The notes under the pieces are model-generated. The model was not told the DNA's origin, ran no database searches, and saw only the letters and a program-made list of their open reading frames with translations. From contig JAFXIF010000058.1 in assembly GCA_017533325.1 (NCBI GenBank), positions 1 to 47,250 of the forward strand: a stretch of 47,250 nt of DNA, given 5' to 3'. Positions 32,484 to 41,815 of the stretch are shown here, piece by piece. Numbering within the stretch: the stretch's first letter is position 1; every line of letters starts with the position of its first letter. The position numbers and the translations under genes are program-made. The stretch comes from Alphaproteobacteria bacterium (GTDB taxonomy: Bacteria > Pseudomonadota > Alphaproteobacteria > CAAHEQ01 > UBA3637).

Positions 32484-33752
32484 TTAAAGCAATAATCCTG
32501 CAATAGCAGCTGAAACATAAGAAGTTAATGTTCCGCATAAGAGGGCTTTATAACAAAGCTTTGCTAAATCTTGTCGTCTTGAAGGTTCTAATTCTCCAAT
32601 ACCACCGATTTGCATGGCAATAGAACCGAAATTTGCAAATCCACATAAAGCGAAGGATGCAATAATCATTCCTTTTTCAGAGAGTGGAGTTGTCAGATTA
32701 GTTAAATTTAAATAGGCAATAAATTCATTAAAGACCAATTTTTCGCCCATGAGCGATCCAACGGTGAAAATTTCATGGACAGGGACGCCGAGAAGATAGG
32801 CAACCCCAGAAAATAAAACCCCTAAAATACCGCTTAAAGAAAGCTCTTTTATGTTTAATGCTCCAAGGTGTTCAGGGCAGTGAAAAATATCTACCAAAAA
32901 TGAACCAAACAGTCCTAAACAATAGTCAAAAAGAGCAATTAAGGCGATGAGTCCGATAATCATGGCAATAATATTTAAAGCTACTTTTAAACCGGTTGAG
33001 GCGCCGGCAGCAATAGAATCGATTAAATTAATACCGGTATGTTGCTCATTTAAAGAAAGGTTTTGTGACGGATTAATTTTTTCAGTTTCCGGATAAACGA
33101 TTTTTGAAATCACCAAAGCTCCGGGCGCTGCCATAAAACTGGCTGCTAATAAATATTCGGCAGGAACCCCCATTCCAATATAAACAGCCATAATGCTTCC
33201 GGAAATACAGGCAAGTGAACCCGTCATAGAGGCCAATAATTGTGAAAGGGTCATCTTTTTTAAATGAGGTTGAATAAGCATTTGCGCTTCAACTTGACCG
33301 ATAAAGGCGCTGGCAATATTTGAAATAGCTTCGGCGCCTGTGATATTCATCAGTTTATACATACCTTTTCCGCAAAACAAAATGATGCGTTGCATAATGC
33401 CGTAATAATAAAGAACGTTTACCAATACCATCACAAAAATTAACACCGGGATTAATGTAAGGGCAAAAATAAAATCAGCACCGGGACCTAAAACTTCGGT
33501 TAATTTTTGCGGTCTGTCCGTTAAAAATCCGAAAACAAAATTTCCGCCATCAGCAGCAAATGTGAGAATTTTTTGGATGCCATTTCCAAGTGATTTAAAA
33601 ATTGTTTGTCCAACTGACGTTTTTAAAATAAAAAATGCTAAAGCAAATTGCAGTAAAAGACCAACGATAACCGTTCTGTAATTAATGTTTTTTTTGTTGT
33701 TTGAAATCAAATAGCAAAAAACAAGAATTAAGATAATACCCAAAATACCCAT
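32484..33752 (-). CDS. Concentrative nucleoside transporter (CNT/NupC family)
   Basis: A 422-residue inner-membrane symporter that imports nucleosides with protons or sodium. N-terminal helices (GILGIILILVFCYLIS; VIVGLLLQFALAFFIL) are followed by the family core: YYGIMQRII, GAEAISNIASAFIGQVEAQM, LACISGSIMAVYIGMG and the C-terminal ALCGFANFGSIAMQIGGIG. Length and topology are normal. It starts 15 nt after the TPR gene stop, last in the LOG-TPR-CNT unit; nucleoside import next to a LOG phosphoribohydrolase gene suggests a nucleotide-salvage theme. Confidence 0.95.
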   Translation of the reverse strand: MGILGIILILVFCYLISNNKKNINYRTVIVGLLLQFALAFFILKTSVGQTIFKSLGNGIQKILTFAADGGNFVFGFLTDRPQKLTEVLGPGADFIFALTLIPVLIFVMVLVNVLYYYGIMQRIILFCGKGMYKLMNITGAEAISNIASAFIGQVEAQMLIQPHLKKMTLSQLLASMTGSLACISGSIMAVYIGMGVPAEYLLAASFMAAPGALVISKIVYPETEKINPSQNLSLNEQHTGINLIDSIAAGASTGLKVALNIIAMIIGLIALIALFDYCLGLFGSFLVDIFHCPEHLGALNIKELSLSGILGVLFSGVAYLLGVPVHEIFTVGSLMGEKLVFNEFIAYLNLTNLTTPLSEKGMIIASFALCGFANFGSIAMQIGGIGELEPSRRQDLAKLCYKALLCGTLTSYVSAAIAGLLL

Positions 33753-33767
33753 TTTAAAATCCTGTTA

Positions 33768-34667
33768 TTAAAAGTTGCGAACATTTATTTTTCTTATATC
33801 ATCAATCCAATTTTCTTTTTCTTTTGCAGAGAGTTTTTTATAATTAAATTGTGCAATGCAAAAGCCTTTCGGTGCCGGAAAAATATGGCCGATAATTTGT
33901 GTTTTTTTCTCGTGCATATTAACTTCATATAATCTGGAAATATCTGTTCTCACAATGGTATCCATATCGGCATTATTTCTTCGGTAATTGGTTGCCATCC
34001 ACTCATTAATTTGATCAAAATGAGCTTTATCTTGTTTTGGCATATAAGTGCAAGTGATATCTAAAATTTGGCTCCATTTACCCGCCTTATAATTTTCAGA
34101 TTTAAGGGCATAAACAACATGAACGGCCGTTTCTTTTTTTTCAACAAGGGCAACTCTCCATTTTGAAAGGTCAAGCGGTGTTAAAATATTTGAAATAATT
34201 TTTTCTTTTTCACTTTCCGAAACTGTCCATTCTTCTTTTTGTTTTTCCTTAAGATCGTTTATCTTTTTTATATATTTTTTTGCCTCTTTTGGGGGTAAAA
34301 CATCACTGGCTTGCAAATAATAGGAAAGGGCTTCTGAATGATTTTGCTGTGTTTCATAATATTCGGCCAATAAAATATATGCATTCCATTCAGTTGGGAA
34401 TTTTTGAATGGCTTCACGGTATGTTTTAACGCCTCTGGCCGGTTCATCATTTAAAATATAACTCATGGCCAGCATGCAATAAGATTTATAAAGAGAGGGG
34501 TCATAAGAAATTGAATTTTCGAATGCAAAAACAGCATTTTGGAACTCCTGCCTGTTATAAGCTCGCATGCCGGCATTATAGGCGGCTTCTCCTTCATCAA
34601 GGGCAAAAGCCGGTTGAGAAAATAAGATAAAAATTCCGACTAAGGCTGTTGAAAATTTAAGAAACAT
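33768..34667 (-). CDS. Secreted TPR-repeat protein
   Basis: 299 residues from the ATG at 34667, which gives a proper signal peptide (MFLKFSTALVGIFILFSQPA, cleaved near FA-LDEGEA) and has GGGGG 7 nt upstream; an in-frame start at 34748 would overlap the LOG gene and hide the signal. The mature part begins with about three TPR units (AAYNAGMRAYNRQEFQNAVF, SLYKSYCMLAMSYILNDEPA, WNAYILLAEYYETQQNHSEA), then a charged linker and a C-terminal domain of about 140 residues of unknown family. Periplasmic scaffold is the likely role. Confidence 0.83.
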   Translation of the reverse strand: MFLKFSTALVGIFILFSQPAFALDEGEAAYNAGMRAYNRQEFQNAVFAFENSISYDPSLYKSYCMLAMSYILNDEPARGVKTYREAIQKFPTEWNAYILLAEYYETQQNHSEALSYYLQASDVLPPKEAKKYIKKINDLKEKQKEEWTVSESEKEKIISNILTPLDLSKWRVALVEKKETAVHVVYALKSENYKAGKWSQILDITCTYMPKQDKAHFDQINEWMATNYRRNNADMDTIVRTDISRLYEVNMHEKKTQIIGHIFPAPKGFCIAQFNYKKLSAKEKENWIDDIRKINVRNF

Positions 34668-34689
34668 GTTGAACCCCCATTTTTGTTTT

Positions 34690-35295
34690 TTATTTACCTT
34701 TTTTTTGTTTTTTATTGGCGGCATCCAATCTGTTTTGAACTTTTTCAATCACTGAAAATAAATCTTCGGTTGAATTGGCAAAATCAATAAAGTCTGTTTT
34801 ATCCTGATTTAATGTGCCGTCTTGAAGCATTTTAAACAACAAAGCGCCAAGCGGAGCCCAAAAGTTATTAAAGTTTAAAAAAATGAGCGGTTTTTTTTCA
34901 ATTTCACCTGTTTGAATTGAAACAGCAAAATCCGTTATTTCATCTAAGGTTCCCCAACCACCGGGGCCGATGAGAATCACCTCACCTAAATTCATCATTT
35001 TTTTCTTGCGTTCGCTTAAGTTTTCAACAACTTCAATTTCGCCTTTTTTAAATAAATCTGGATTTTTGCATTGCAAATCTAAAAGTTTTTGAGTTGTAAT
35101 CCCAATCACTTTTCCTTTTTTGCTGCGCACACCTTGGAAGGCTGCGCCCATCATTCCTTCATCACCAATACCGTAAACCATGGTGATTTTCTTTTTTGCT
35201 AATAATTGACCGATTTCAAACATGGGTTCGCGATAAACTTCTGCAATTGTGGGGGCTGCACCGGCCCAAACGGTTATTCTTTTATATTTTTTCAT
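34690..35295 (-). CDS. LOG-family protein (nucleoside-5'-monophosphate phosphoribohydrolase-like)
   Basis: A 201-residue cytoplasmic enzyme of the LOG (lonely guy)/TIGR00730 family, which releases a base from nucleoside monophosphates. The signature PGGWGTLDE (111-119) and the upstream RKK (96-98) are intact; VYGIGDEGMMG (40-50) stands where the family usually has VYGGG--GLMG. The lysine-rich C-terminus (NRLDAANKKQKKGK) is a local feature. First gene of the LOG-TPR-CNT unit, with TTGAAG-16-TATAAT upstream and AGGTGAG as ribosome site. Confidence 0.92.
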   Translation of the reverse strand: MKKYKRITVWAGAAPTIAEVYREPMFEIGQLLAKKKITMVYGIGDEGMMGAAFQGVRSKKGKVIGITTQKLLDLQCKNPDLFKKGEIEVVENLSERKKKMMNLGEVILIGPGGWGTLDEITDFAVSIQTGEIEKKPLIFLNFNNFWAPLGALLFKMLQDGTLNQDKTDFIDFANSTEDLFSVIEKVQNRLDAANKKQKKGK

Positions 35296-35311
35296 GTCTC
35301 ACCTATTTTTT

Positions 35312-35354
35312 ATGAATATAAAATTCATTATACGTCCTTTTTTTGAAACTTCAA
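35312..35354 (-). promoter_or_regulatory. Promoter and inverted repeat of the LOG operon
   Basis: On the - strand: TTGAAG (35354-35349), 16 bp, TATAAT (35332-35327). ATGAAT-N5-ATTCAT (35312-35328) overlaps the transcription start and could be an operator. Confidence 0.62.
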
Positions 35355-35376
35355 TAAAAAAGAATTTGTTTTTCTA

Positions 35377-35405
35377 ATAAAAAAGCCGTTTAAAAAAACG
35401 GCTTT
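35377..35405 (-). terminator. Intrinsic terminator of the second pilin-like gene
   Basis: On the - strand, AAAGCCGTTT (35405-35396) pairs with AAACGGCTTT (35391-35382) around a 4-nt loop, followed by a T-run. Confidence 0.88.
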
Positions 35406-35409
35406 CAAT

Positions 35410-35835
35410 TTATTTTGCTTTTCTTCCGATTTTTAATTGTAAAATACAAGTTTTTTTCTCACCCTTTACAACAAATTCATCAGAGTTGCTTTTTATATAT
35501 TGGCTGACATAGCTTCGAAAGCCTTGTAAATCCCCAATTCTGAAAACCGGCTGCTTTGCATCTTTATTGGAATTGATAATACAAACAATTCCGCTTTCAG
35601 ACAAAGCCATGTCAAGATTATCAACTTTATCCATTCCGGCGCCGGCAAGGGATGTAAAACTTTTTCCTCCGGTTCCTTGGCCGGCAAGGTTAATAGCCGT
35701 ATTTAACACTTTTGAATAATAAATGCGTTTAATAGCTAATGTGTATCCGGCATAACCGCCGATAGATAACACGCCGATAATTGTTAAAACAGCAAGCATT
35801 TCAACCATTGAACGACCGGATTCATTTTTTTTCAT
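35410..35835 (-). CDS. Type IV pilin-like protein with SGRSMVEML N-terminus (copy 2)
   Basis: 141 residues from the ATG at 35835; the ATG at 35844 has its AAGG directly adjacent and too close, while the second ATG is properly spaced. A short basic leader (MKKNESG) is followed by RSMVEMLAVLTIIGVLSIGG and a hydrophobic helix, with Glu at +5 and Arg at +1 as in copy 1. The rest (residues 45-141) differs from copy 1 and holds two cysteines (IVCIIN, KTCILQL). It follows secA by about 20 nt and may be read from the secA transcript. Confidence 0.82.
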   Translation of the reverse strand: MKKNESGRSMVEMLAVLTIIGVLSIGGYAGYTLAIKRIYYSKVLNTAINLAGQGTGGKSFTSLAGAGMDKVDNLDMALSESGIVCIINSNKDAKQPVFRIGDLQGFRSYVSQYIKSNSDEFVVKGEKKTCILQLKIGRKAK

Positions 35836-35855
35836 TTTTTTCATCCTTTCTTAAG

Positions 35856-38480
35856 TTAAGCGATTGCACCACAGCAGTGTTTAAATTTTTTGCCGGAACC
35901 GCAAGGGCAGGGAGCATTTCTTGAAATTTGGCCTTCCGGTGTGGAAAACGGATCTTGTGTTGTCGGATCAACCGGATTGGGATGACTTTCCTTTAAATTC
36001 CCATTCGGTCTTTCTTGAACTTGAAATTGCATTTGAGAAATAATTTCCGTGACTTGTTCTCTGACTTTCATGAGCAGTGATTCAAACAAAATAAAAGCTT
36101 CTCTTTTATATTCATTTAAAGGATTTTTTTGACCATAAACTCTTAAATTAATGGCCGTTTTCATAAAGTCCAAAGTATGCAAATGTTCTTTCCAACATTG
36201 GTCAATCGTTTGAATCAAAATGCTTTTTTCAAGATTATTTCTTAAATCTTCAGGTAAAATAGCCATTTTGGAGTCAATTTCTTGTTGAACCAATTCATTT
36301 ACTCTGTCAACCAAAACTTGTGGTGTTACTCCCGGATCATTAATCCAAGAATTAAAGGGCGCTTCGATATTGAATTTCGTTAAAACGGCTTGTGTTAATT
36401 CATCCTTGTTCCAATCAGAAGGAACAGAACGATGGGGTGCCAAACTAAGAATTAAATTTTCAATCGTATCCATACGCATTTCTTTTATTGTTTCGGATAC
36501 ATTTGGTGCGAGCATTAACTCACGCCTTTGTTCATAAATAGCTGAGCGTTGATCATTCATCACATCATCAAATTTAAGCAAGTTTTTTCTGATGTCAAAA
36601 TGATGAGTTTCAACTTTCTTTTGAGCAACGGCTAATGCTTTTGTAATGTAATTATGTGTAATGGGTTCGCCTTTTTTAAGACCAAGACGAGTTAAAATAT
36701 TTTGAATACGTTCCGCTCCGAAAATGCGCATTAAATCATCTTCAAGAGAAACATAAAATTTAGATAATCCCGGATCTCCTTGACGACCGGAACGCCCGCG
36801 TAATTGATTGTCAATGCGTCTGCTTTCATGGCGTTCTGATCCTAAAACGAATAAACCGCCGGCAGCTAAAACTTGTTCTTTTTTCTTTGCAACATCTTCT
36901 TTAATTTTTTCTAAAAGAGCTTCTTTATTGGCATTTGGGTCTTTTTCAAGAGCTTCTTTTAAAAGCATTTCAACGTTACCGCCTAATTGAATATCCGTTC
37001 CGCGTCCAGCCATGTTAGTGGCAATTGTAACGGCACCTGGAGCACCGGCTTGAGCAATAATTTTGGCTTCTTGTTCATGATGACGTGCATTTAAAACATT
37101 GAAAGAGATATTTGTTTTTTTCTTCATCAAATCAGCCAAAATTTCAGATTTTTCGATTGAGCCGGTGCCGATTAAAACCGGCTGTCCTTTTTCATGTGCT
37201 TTTTTAACGTCTTCAATAATGGCTTCATATTTTTCTTCAGCCGTTCTGTATATCACATCATTTTCATCAATACGTTGAGGTGTTTTATTTGTTGGGACTT
37301 CAACAACTTGCAAATGATAAATATCATCAAACTCGGCAGCTTCTGTCATAGCGGTTCCGGTCATCCCAGCTAATTTCGGATACATTCTGAAATAATTTTG
37401 GAATGTGACGGATGCTAATGTTTGATTTTCCGGTTGAATTTGAACGCCTTCTTTGGCTTCAATCGCTTGATGCAATCCATCTGAATAACGGCGACCTTGC
37501 ATCATACGGCCGGTAAATTCATCAATAATAACAACTTGACCGTCTTTAACGATATAATCTTTATCGCGTGTGAACAAGGTATTGGCTCTTAAAGCTTGAT
37601 CAACATGATGAACAAAAGCAATATTTTGAGTATCATAAAGATTGCCTTGGATAAGATTGGAATCTAAAAGCAATTGTTCAATATATTCCGTTCCGAGTTC
37701 CGTTAAAGAAACGGTGCGATATTTTTCATCTTTTTCATAATGTTCCGGTCGAACGGTTTTAACAAGTTTATCAACGCTGATATATCTTTCCGAAGAATTC
37801 TCGGCCGGACCGGAAATGATTAAAGGCGTTCTGGCTTCATCAATTAAAATAGAGTCAACTTCATCAACAATAGCATAATAAAAAGGGCGCTGAACCATTT
37901 CTTTGATTTCAAAACGCATATTGTCTCTTAAATAATCAAATCCAAGTTCATTATTTGTTGCATAAGTGATATCTGAATTATAGGCCGCTCTTCTTTCCGC
38001 TTGCTCCATGTCATGTGTGATGCAACCGACCGTTAATCCTAAAAACCGATAAATTTGCCCCATCCATTCGCTATCGCGTTTAGCCAAATAATCATTAACG
38101 GTCACAACATGAACACCTTTTCCCGTTAAAGCATTTAAATAAACAGGCATGGTGGCCACAAGGGTTTTCCCTTCACCGGTGCGCATTTCAGCGATTTGAC
38201 CGTTATTTAAGATAATGCCCCCCAATAATTGAACGTCAAACGGGCGAAGCCCTAAAACGCGTTTAGAAGCTTCTCTGACACTTGCAAAAGCTTCGGGTAA
38301 AATGCTTTCCAAACTTTCTCCGTTTTGAATACGGGTCTTATATTCTTGAGTTTTATCTCTTAACTGATCATCACTTAACAGTTCATAAGATGATTCTAAT
38401 TCATTGATTTTTGAAATTGTTTTTTTGAATTTTTTAAGATATCTGTCGTTAGCCGACCCGAAAATACTTTTTAAAAACAT
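35856..38480 (-). CDS. secA: Preprotein translocase ATPase SecA
   Basis: An 874-residue motor that drives unfolded preproteins through SecYEG. Walker A is TGEGKT (101-106), the [20 protein letters not shown] block lies in NBD1, the preprotein cross-linking domain follows, then [11 protein letters not shown] and [11 protein letters not shown] in NBD2. The C-terminal zinc-binding SEC-C tail [13 protein letters not shown] serves SecB/lipid contact. Full length and intact. The ribosome site is AAAGGAT. A weak promoter (TTGACT-17-TATTTA, 38549-38521) lies upstream. Confidence 0.98.
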   Translation of the reverse strand: MFLKSIFGSANDRYLKKFKKTISKINELESSYELLSDDQLRDKTQEYKTRIQNGESLESILPEAFASVREASKRVLGLRPFDVQLLGGIILNNGQIAEMRTGEGKTLVATMPVYLNALTGKGVHVVTVNDYLAKRDSEWMGQIYRFLGLTVGCITHDMEQAERRAAYNSDITYATNNELGFDYLRDNMRFEIKEMVQRPFYYAIVDEVDSILIDEARTPLIISGPAENSSERYISVDKLVKTVRPEHYEKDEKYRTVSLTELGTEYIEQLLLDSNLIQGNLYDTQNIAFVHHVDQALRANTLFTRDKDYIVKDGQVVIIDEFTGRMMQGRRYSDGLHQAIEAKEGVQIQPENQTLASVTFQNYFRMYPKLAGMTGTAMTEAAEFDDIYHLQVVEVPTNKTPQRIDENDVIYRTAEEKYEAIIEDVKKAHEKGQPVLIGTGSIEKSEILADLMKKKTNISFNVLNARHHEQEAKIIAQAGAPGAVTIATNMAGRGTDIQLGGNVEMLLKEALEKDPNANKEALLEKIKEDVAKKKEQVLAAGGLFVLGSERHESRRIDNQLRGRSGRQGDPGLSKFYVSLEDDLMRIFGAERIQNILTRLGLKKGEPITHNYITKALAVAQKKVETHHFDIRKNLLKFDDVMNDQRSAIYEQRRELMLAPNVSETIKEMRMDTIENLILSLAPHRSVPSDWNKDELTQAVLTKFNIEAPFNSWINDPGVTPQVLVDRVNELVQQEIDSKMAILPEDLRNNLEKSILIQTIDQCWKEHLHTLDFMKTAINLRVYGQKNPLNEYKREAFILFESLLMKVREQVTEIISQMQFQVQERPNGNLKESHPNPVDPTTQDPFSTPEGQISRNAPCPCGSGKKFKHCCGAIA

Positions 38481-38520
38481 AACGATCCTTTCATCAGCAT
38501 TTCTTCTTGTTAATGATTTT

Positions 38521-38549
38521 TAAATAATCCATTTTTATGCTAAAGTCAA
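38521..38549 (-). promoter_or_regulatory. Possible promoter of secA
   Basis: On the - strand: TTGACT (38549-38544), 17 bp, TATTTA (38526-38521). The -35 is good and the -10 is poor. The rest of the 166-bp gap is AT-rich, with a bulged hairpin near 38575-38600. Confidence 0.4.
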
Positions 38550-38646
38550 GGGTTCAAAAATTTTATTGTATGCCATAAAACAAGATGTTTTGTTATGCGA
38601 AATCTCTTAAAAAAAACTCAAAAAAAAGATATTGTTTTTCATCAGA

Positions 38647-39450
38647 TTAATTTTTGCTTGATAAATTTTCTTCAATTTTTAAAATATCTTGCGCTGCTTG
38701 AGATGAGGGAGAAAAACAAAGCAAGGGTGTTTGCTCTTGTAATGATTTTTTCACCATGGAATCATAATGAATAATGCCTTTTAATTTTGGTTCAATGTGT
38801 AAAAAAGTTTTAAGTGCCGTTAAAAATGTTTGATATGTTTGTTCTCCTTCATGAACGGTATCTGCCATATTAACAACAATGCCGATTTCTTTTGCCGGAT
38901 TTTCATGGCTTAAAAGTTGAATAAATTGATAAGCATTTGTTAAAGCCGTTGGCGTGTTTGTAATCAAAACAAGACAATTTTTTGCGCATTGAGCCAGTTG
39001 TAAAATGTTTTCATAAATGCCGGAACCTAAATCAATGATAACCTTATCATAATAGGTGGCTAAAATAAGAAGATCATCTGTTAAAAGTTTCAGTTGCGCC
39101 CCATTTAATCCGGCTAAGGATTGTTTGCCGGAATGTCCCGAAATCACATCACAATTAATTGTGGGTTCATGAGTAACTGCTAAATGAAGCGGGTCATTCA
39201 TTTGAATAACGTTATCCAATGTTTCTGTCGGCGTCATATTTAAATGAGTGTCGATATTTGCTAAACCAAGGTCTCCGTCAAAAAGCAAAACTTTCATTCC
39301 TTTTTGACTAAATGCTTGTGCTAAAGTAACTCCAAGCGTTGTTTTTCCGACACCGCCTTTTCCGGAGGCAATGGCAATAATATTATTCCCATTTAATCGG
39401 TCTTGAATATCGGTTACAAGTTCTTTTTTTTGAAAATTATTTTCTTTCAT
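38647..39450 (-). CDS. flhG: FlhG/MinD-family P-loop ATPase
   Basis: A 267-residue membrane-site ATPase of the MinD/ParA superfamily, closest in layout to FlhG (YlxH), which controls flagellar number and stimulates FlhF. The deviant Walker A is SGKGGVGKTT (29-38), then LFDGDLGLANIDTHL, and DKVIIDLGSGI. An N-terminal FQKKELVTDIQDRL region recalls the FlhG DQAxxLR activation helix in position but not in sequence. It overlaps the FlhF-like gene by 14 nt. No flagellar structural gene is in the window. Confidence 0.85.
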   Translation of the reverse strand: MKENNFQKKELVTDIQDRLNGNNIIAIASGKGGVGKTTLGVTLAQAFSQKGMKVLLFDGDLGLANIDTHLNMTPTETLDNVIQMNDPLHLAVTHEPTINCDVISGHSGKQSLAGLNGAQLKLLTDDLLILATYYDKVIIDLGSGIYENILQLAQCAKNCLVLITNTPTALTNAYQFIQLLSHENPAKEIGIVVNMADTVHEGEQTYQTFLTALKTFLHIEPKLKGIIHYDSMVKKSLQEQTPLLCFSPSSQAAQDILKIEENLSSKN

Positions 39451-40390
39451 TTTGGCTCTCGCTTATACAAGTTGATGGGGCAAAAAGTTTTGCTAAATTT
39501 TGAGGAGTGGCTTCAATAATCGGTTCAAAAATATTGTTTGAAAAACAAAGGGCGCTTAACTGTATTTGGTTATGAAGTAAAGTTTGGCAAAGCCCTGAAT
39601 ATTTAACATGGGAATCTAATTGAGTCGCAATTAAAAGAGTGCATCCGTTTTTATTGAAAAGTGCCCCTTGCGCAATGGCTTCTTTATCATCTACACCAGC
39701 GGGCATGGTCAAAATAAATTCAGCATCACTGATTTGTGTTTTGATTGTTTTTAACCAAAACATATCCTCTTTGTTAAAAGGATTAAGCGCCGGTGTGTCA
39801 ATTAAAATATAATCGCTTTGAAGTCTTAAAAGAGTAACGGTTTCATTTAATTGGCTTAGATTTGTTATGGTTTGAAAGGGGATGGTGTGTTCATTTGAAA
39901 AATTTTCCAAATCAAAATGATTGGGCTGAAGGGATAAAATGCTTGGATTTATTTTTTCTCTTTGCGCTAATAAAGCCATTTTTTTTAAAACACTTGTTTT
40001 CCCGCTTCCTGCATTTCCTGTTAGCACATAAACTTTTTTTTCTGTCATCGGATAAATCGGTTTGAAACGAAAAAGTTCCTCAAGCGCAGAGGAAAGTAAT
40101 TTATCATCATTAGGTTTAACACTTTTATTTTTTGTTGCTCTTACCAAACGGTCAATAAAAACTTCATCAAAAGCATGATGTTTTAAAGGAAGGGAAAAAT
40201 ATTTTTTCTTTTCTGAAATCTTTTCTGTTTGGATATCAAAATCTTTTTTTTGCTTTTTGATAAAAACACAAACTTTAACACCTTGATTGACGCTGGTAAC
40301 CGAATGAATGACAGCATCTTTTTTATAAAGTGTTTCAATAATATTAAGGGCGTTTACAAGGTTGGGAGCAAAAAAAGATTTTATTTTCAT
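39437..40390 (-). CDS. flhF: FlhF-like SRP-type GTPase with eroded motifs
   Basis: A 317-residue protein whose first 30 residues (MKIKSFFAPNLVNALNIIET) match the FlhF N-terminus and whose G domain begins with GNAGSGKT (125-132). The other SRP-GTPase motifs are degenerate: G2 should be DxYRxGA but reads LQPNHFDLENFS, G3 should be DTAGR but is DTPALN (198-203), and G4 TKLD is TQLD (256-259). It may bind nucleotide but hydrolyse poorly. The ATG overlaps the stop codon of the upstream gene, and its 3' end overlaps flhG, so all three are one operon. Confidence 0.8.
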   Translation of the reverse strand: MKIKSFFAPNLVNALNIIETLYKKDAVIHSVTSVNQGVKVCVFIKKQKKDFDIQTEKISEKKKYFSLPLKHHAFDEVFIDRLVRATKNKSVKPNDDKLLSSALEELFRFKPIYPMTEKKVYVLTGNAGSGKTSVLKKMALLAQREKINPSILSLQPNHFDLENFSNEHTIPFQTITNLSQLNETVTLLRLQSDYILIDTPALNPFNKEDMFWLKTIKTQISDAEFILTMPAGVDDKEAIAQGALFNKNGCTLLIATQLDSHVKYSGLCQTLLHNQIQLSALCFSNNIFEPIIEATPQNLAKLFAPSTCISESQNERK

Positions 40391-40713
40391 TTTTCCTCCG
40401 TTTTCGTTGTTGAGAAAATAAGTGTGTGAACTTTTTTTCCTGTTTGAGGGTGAATGACATAAATTTTATTTATTTTTTCATTTTTTAAGGCTGTCAAACA
40501 TATAAGATTTTGACAAGCAAAAACCCGTCCGATTGTTTCGTCTTCAGGTAATAAAATAAAGCTTTCTTTTTGAGTAATTGAAAGTGATTGGTCCTGATTT
40601 AAGTTGCTTTTCCAATTCTTTTTTGCTATTTTATGAAACAATAAGCCACAGCCGGCAGCCAAAAGACCGGCTAACAAAAAAACAATAAATTTGGCAAGTA
40701 TTAATTTATTCAT
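40387..40713 (-). CDS. Small membrane protein heading the flhF/flhG operon, unknown
   Basis: A 108-residue protein with one N-terminal membrane helix (KFIVFLLAGLLAAGCGLLFH, residues 8-27) and a soluble domain of 80 residues (FILLPEDETIGRVFACQNLI; IYVIHPQTGKKVHTLIFSTT). LLAAGC resembles a lipobox at C22, but a basic KLIL-AKF start and a long hydrophobic run make an anchor equally likely. It shares ATGA with the FlhF-like gene. GAGGAT precedes its ATG. No family recognised; context suggests a role with FlhF at the membrane. Confidence 0.75.
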   Translation of the reverse strand: MNKLILAKFIVFLLAGLLAAGCGLLFHKIAKKNWKSNLNQDQSLSITQKESFILLPEDETIGRVFACQNLICLTALKNEKINKIYVIHPQTGKKVHTLIFSTTKTEEK

Positions 40714-40744
40714 TTTTATCCTCTTAAATAAAGGAGTTTTTATT

Positions 40745-41758
40745 ATGCAGGACTTTGAAGACGATTTTCCCTCTGAAGCACCATCAGAATATCAAAAAAA
40801 TACGCCTTTTGTCACTAAAAAAGTGTCTGAAAACGAAAAAAATATGCGATTGGATAAGTTTTTGGTTTCCTGTTGTCCTTCATTTTCCAGAAACCGGATT
40901 ATTAAATTGATTGAAACGGACTGTGTGAAATATGAAAAAGAAGACCGGTTTGCAGATGAAGCTGATTTAAAAGTAAAAGAAGGGGATTCTTTTGTTATCA
41001 CTTTGCCAAATGCCGTTCCAGCCGAACCGGAGGCGGAGAATATTCCTCTTGATATTTTATATGAAGATGATGATTTAATTGTTGTGAATAAACCGGCCGG
41101 AATGGTTGTTCATCCGGGGGCCGGAAATTATCAAGGAACGCTTGTAAACGCTCTTCTTTATCATTGTAAAGACTCTCTTTCAGGTATTGGTGGCGTTTTA
41201 AGACCGGGGGTTGTTCATCGTATTGATAAGGATACAAGTGGAATTTTGGTTGTTGCAAAAAATGATTTTGCGCATGTCCATTTGTCTGAGCAATTTAAAA
41301 AACACACGATTGAAAGAGTTTATCAGGCTTTTGTTTGGGGCGTGTTAAAGCAAAAGGAAGGTGTTGTATCCTCTTTAATCGGAAGAAGTTCATCTAACAG
41401 ACAAAAAATGGCGGTTGTGACAGTTAACGGGAAACAGGCTGTAACACATTATGAATGCGTTGATATTTATCCGAAAGTGCCGGCAAGTTTGATTAAATGT
41501 GTTTTAGAAACGGGAAGAACGCATCAAATTAGGGTGCACATGAGTTCTTTAGGTCATTCCTTGATTGGAGATAGTGTTTACGGCGTGGTTTTAAAATCTG
41601 CACCCTCTCAATTAAGGTTTTTTCCAAGACAGGCGCTTCATGCTTCTTTTTTGGGATTTATTCATCCGCGAACGGAAAAGTTTTTGTCTTTTGAAGTGCC
41701 TTTGCCAAAAGATATGGCGGATTTAAAAGAGTTACTTGAAAAAAATTATAAGATATAA
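40745..41758 (+). CDS. rluD: RluA-family pseudouridine synthase (RluD-like)
   Basis: 337 residues from the ATG at 40745, which has AAGGAG 8 nt upstream; a longer in-frame start reaches into the divergent gene. Modifies uridines of 23S rRNA, probably the helix 69 positions as RluD does. An N-terminal S4 RNA-binding domain (MRLDKFLVSCCPSFSRNRI) is followed by the synthase core: VNKPAGMVVHPGAGNYQGTL, the catalytic Asp in HRIDKDTSG, and GRTHQIRVHM near the C-terminus. RluA, RluC and RluD are difficult to separate by eye; the S4 domain and the GRTHQIRVH block favour RluD. Confidence 0.93.
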   Translation: MQDFEDDFPSEAPSEYQKNTPFVTKKVSENEKNMRLDKFLVSCCPSFSRNRIIKLIETDCVKYEKEDRFADEADLKVKEGDSFVITLPNAVPAEPEAENIPLDILYEDDDLIVVNKPAGMVVHPGAGNYQGTLVNALLYHCKDSLSGIGGVLRPGVVHRIDKDTSGILVVAKNDFAHVHLSEQFKKHTIERVYQAFVWGVLKQKEGVVSSLIGRSSSNRQKMAVVTVNGKQAVTHYECVDIYPKVPASLIKCVLETGRTHQIRVHMSSLGHSLIGDSVYGVVLKSAPSQLRFFPRQALHASFLGFIHPRTEKFLSFEVPLPKDMADLKELLEKNYKI

Positions 41759-41793
41759 AAAATGCGTGGTGCCAAGGAAGAAACACCACGCAT
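41755..41793 (-). terminator. Terminator of the OMP gene, possibly also of rluD
   Basis: ATGCGTGGTG (41762-41771) pairs perfectly with CACCACGCAT (41784-41793); on the - strand a T6 follows. On the + strand only a weak T-run follows. Confidence 0.85.
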
Positions 41794-41815
41794 CGCTTAT
41801 TTTTAAGTGGGAGTC

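Noticed and set aside
34668-34748. Longer TPR-protein start at 34748
   Set aside because: It would overlap the end of the LOG gene by 59 nt and bury a proper signal peptide; GGGGG before 34667 decides.
38570-38605. Terminator after flhG
   Set aside because: The CATAAAACA/TGTTTTGTTATG hairpin is bulged and not followed by a T-run on the - strand.
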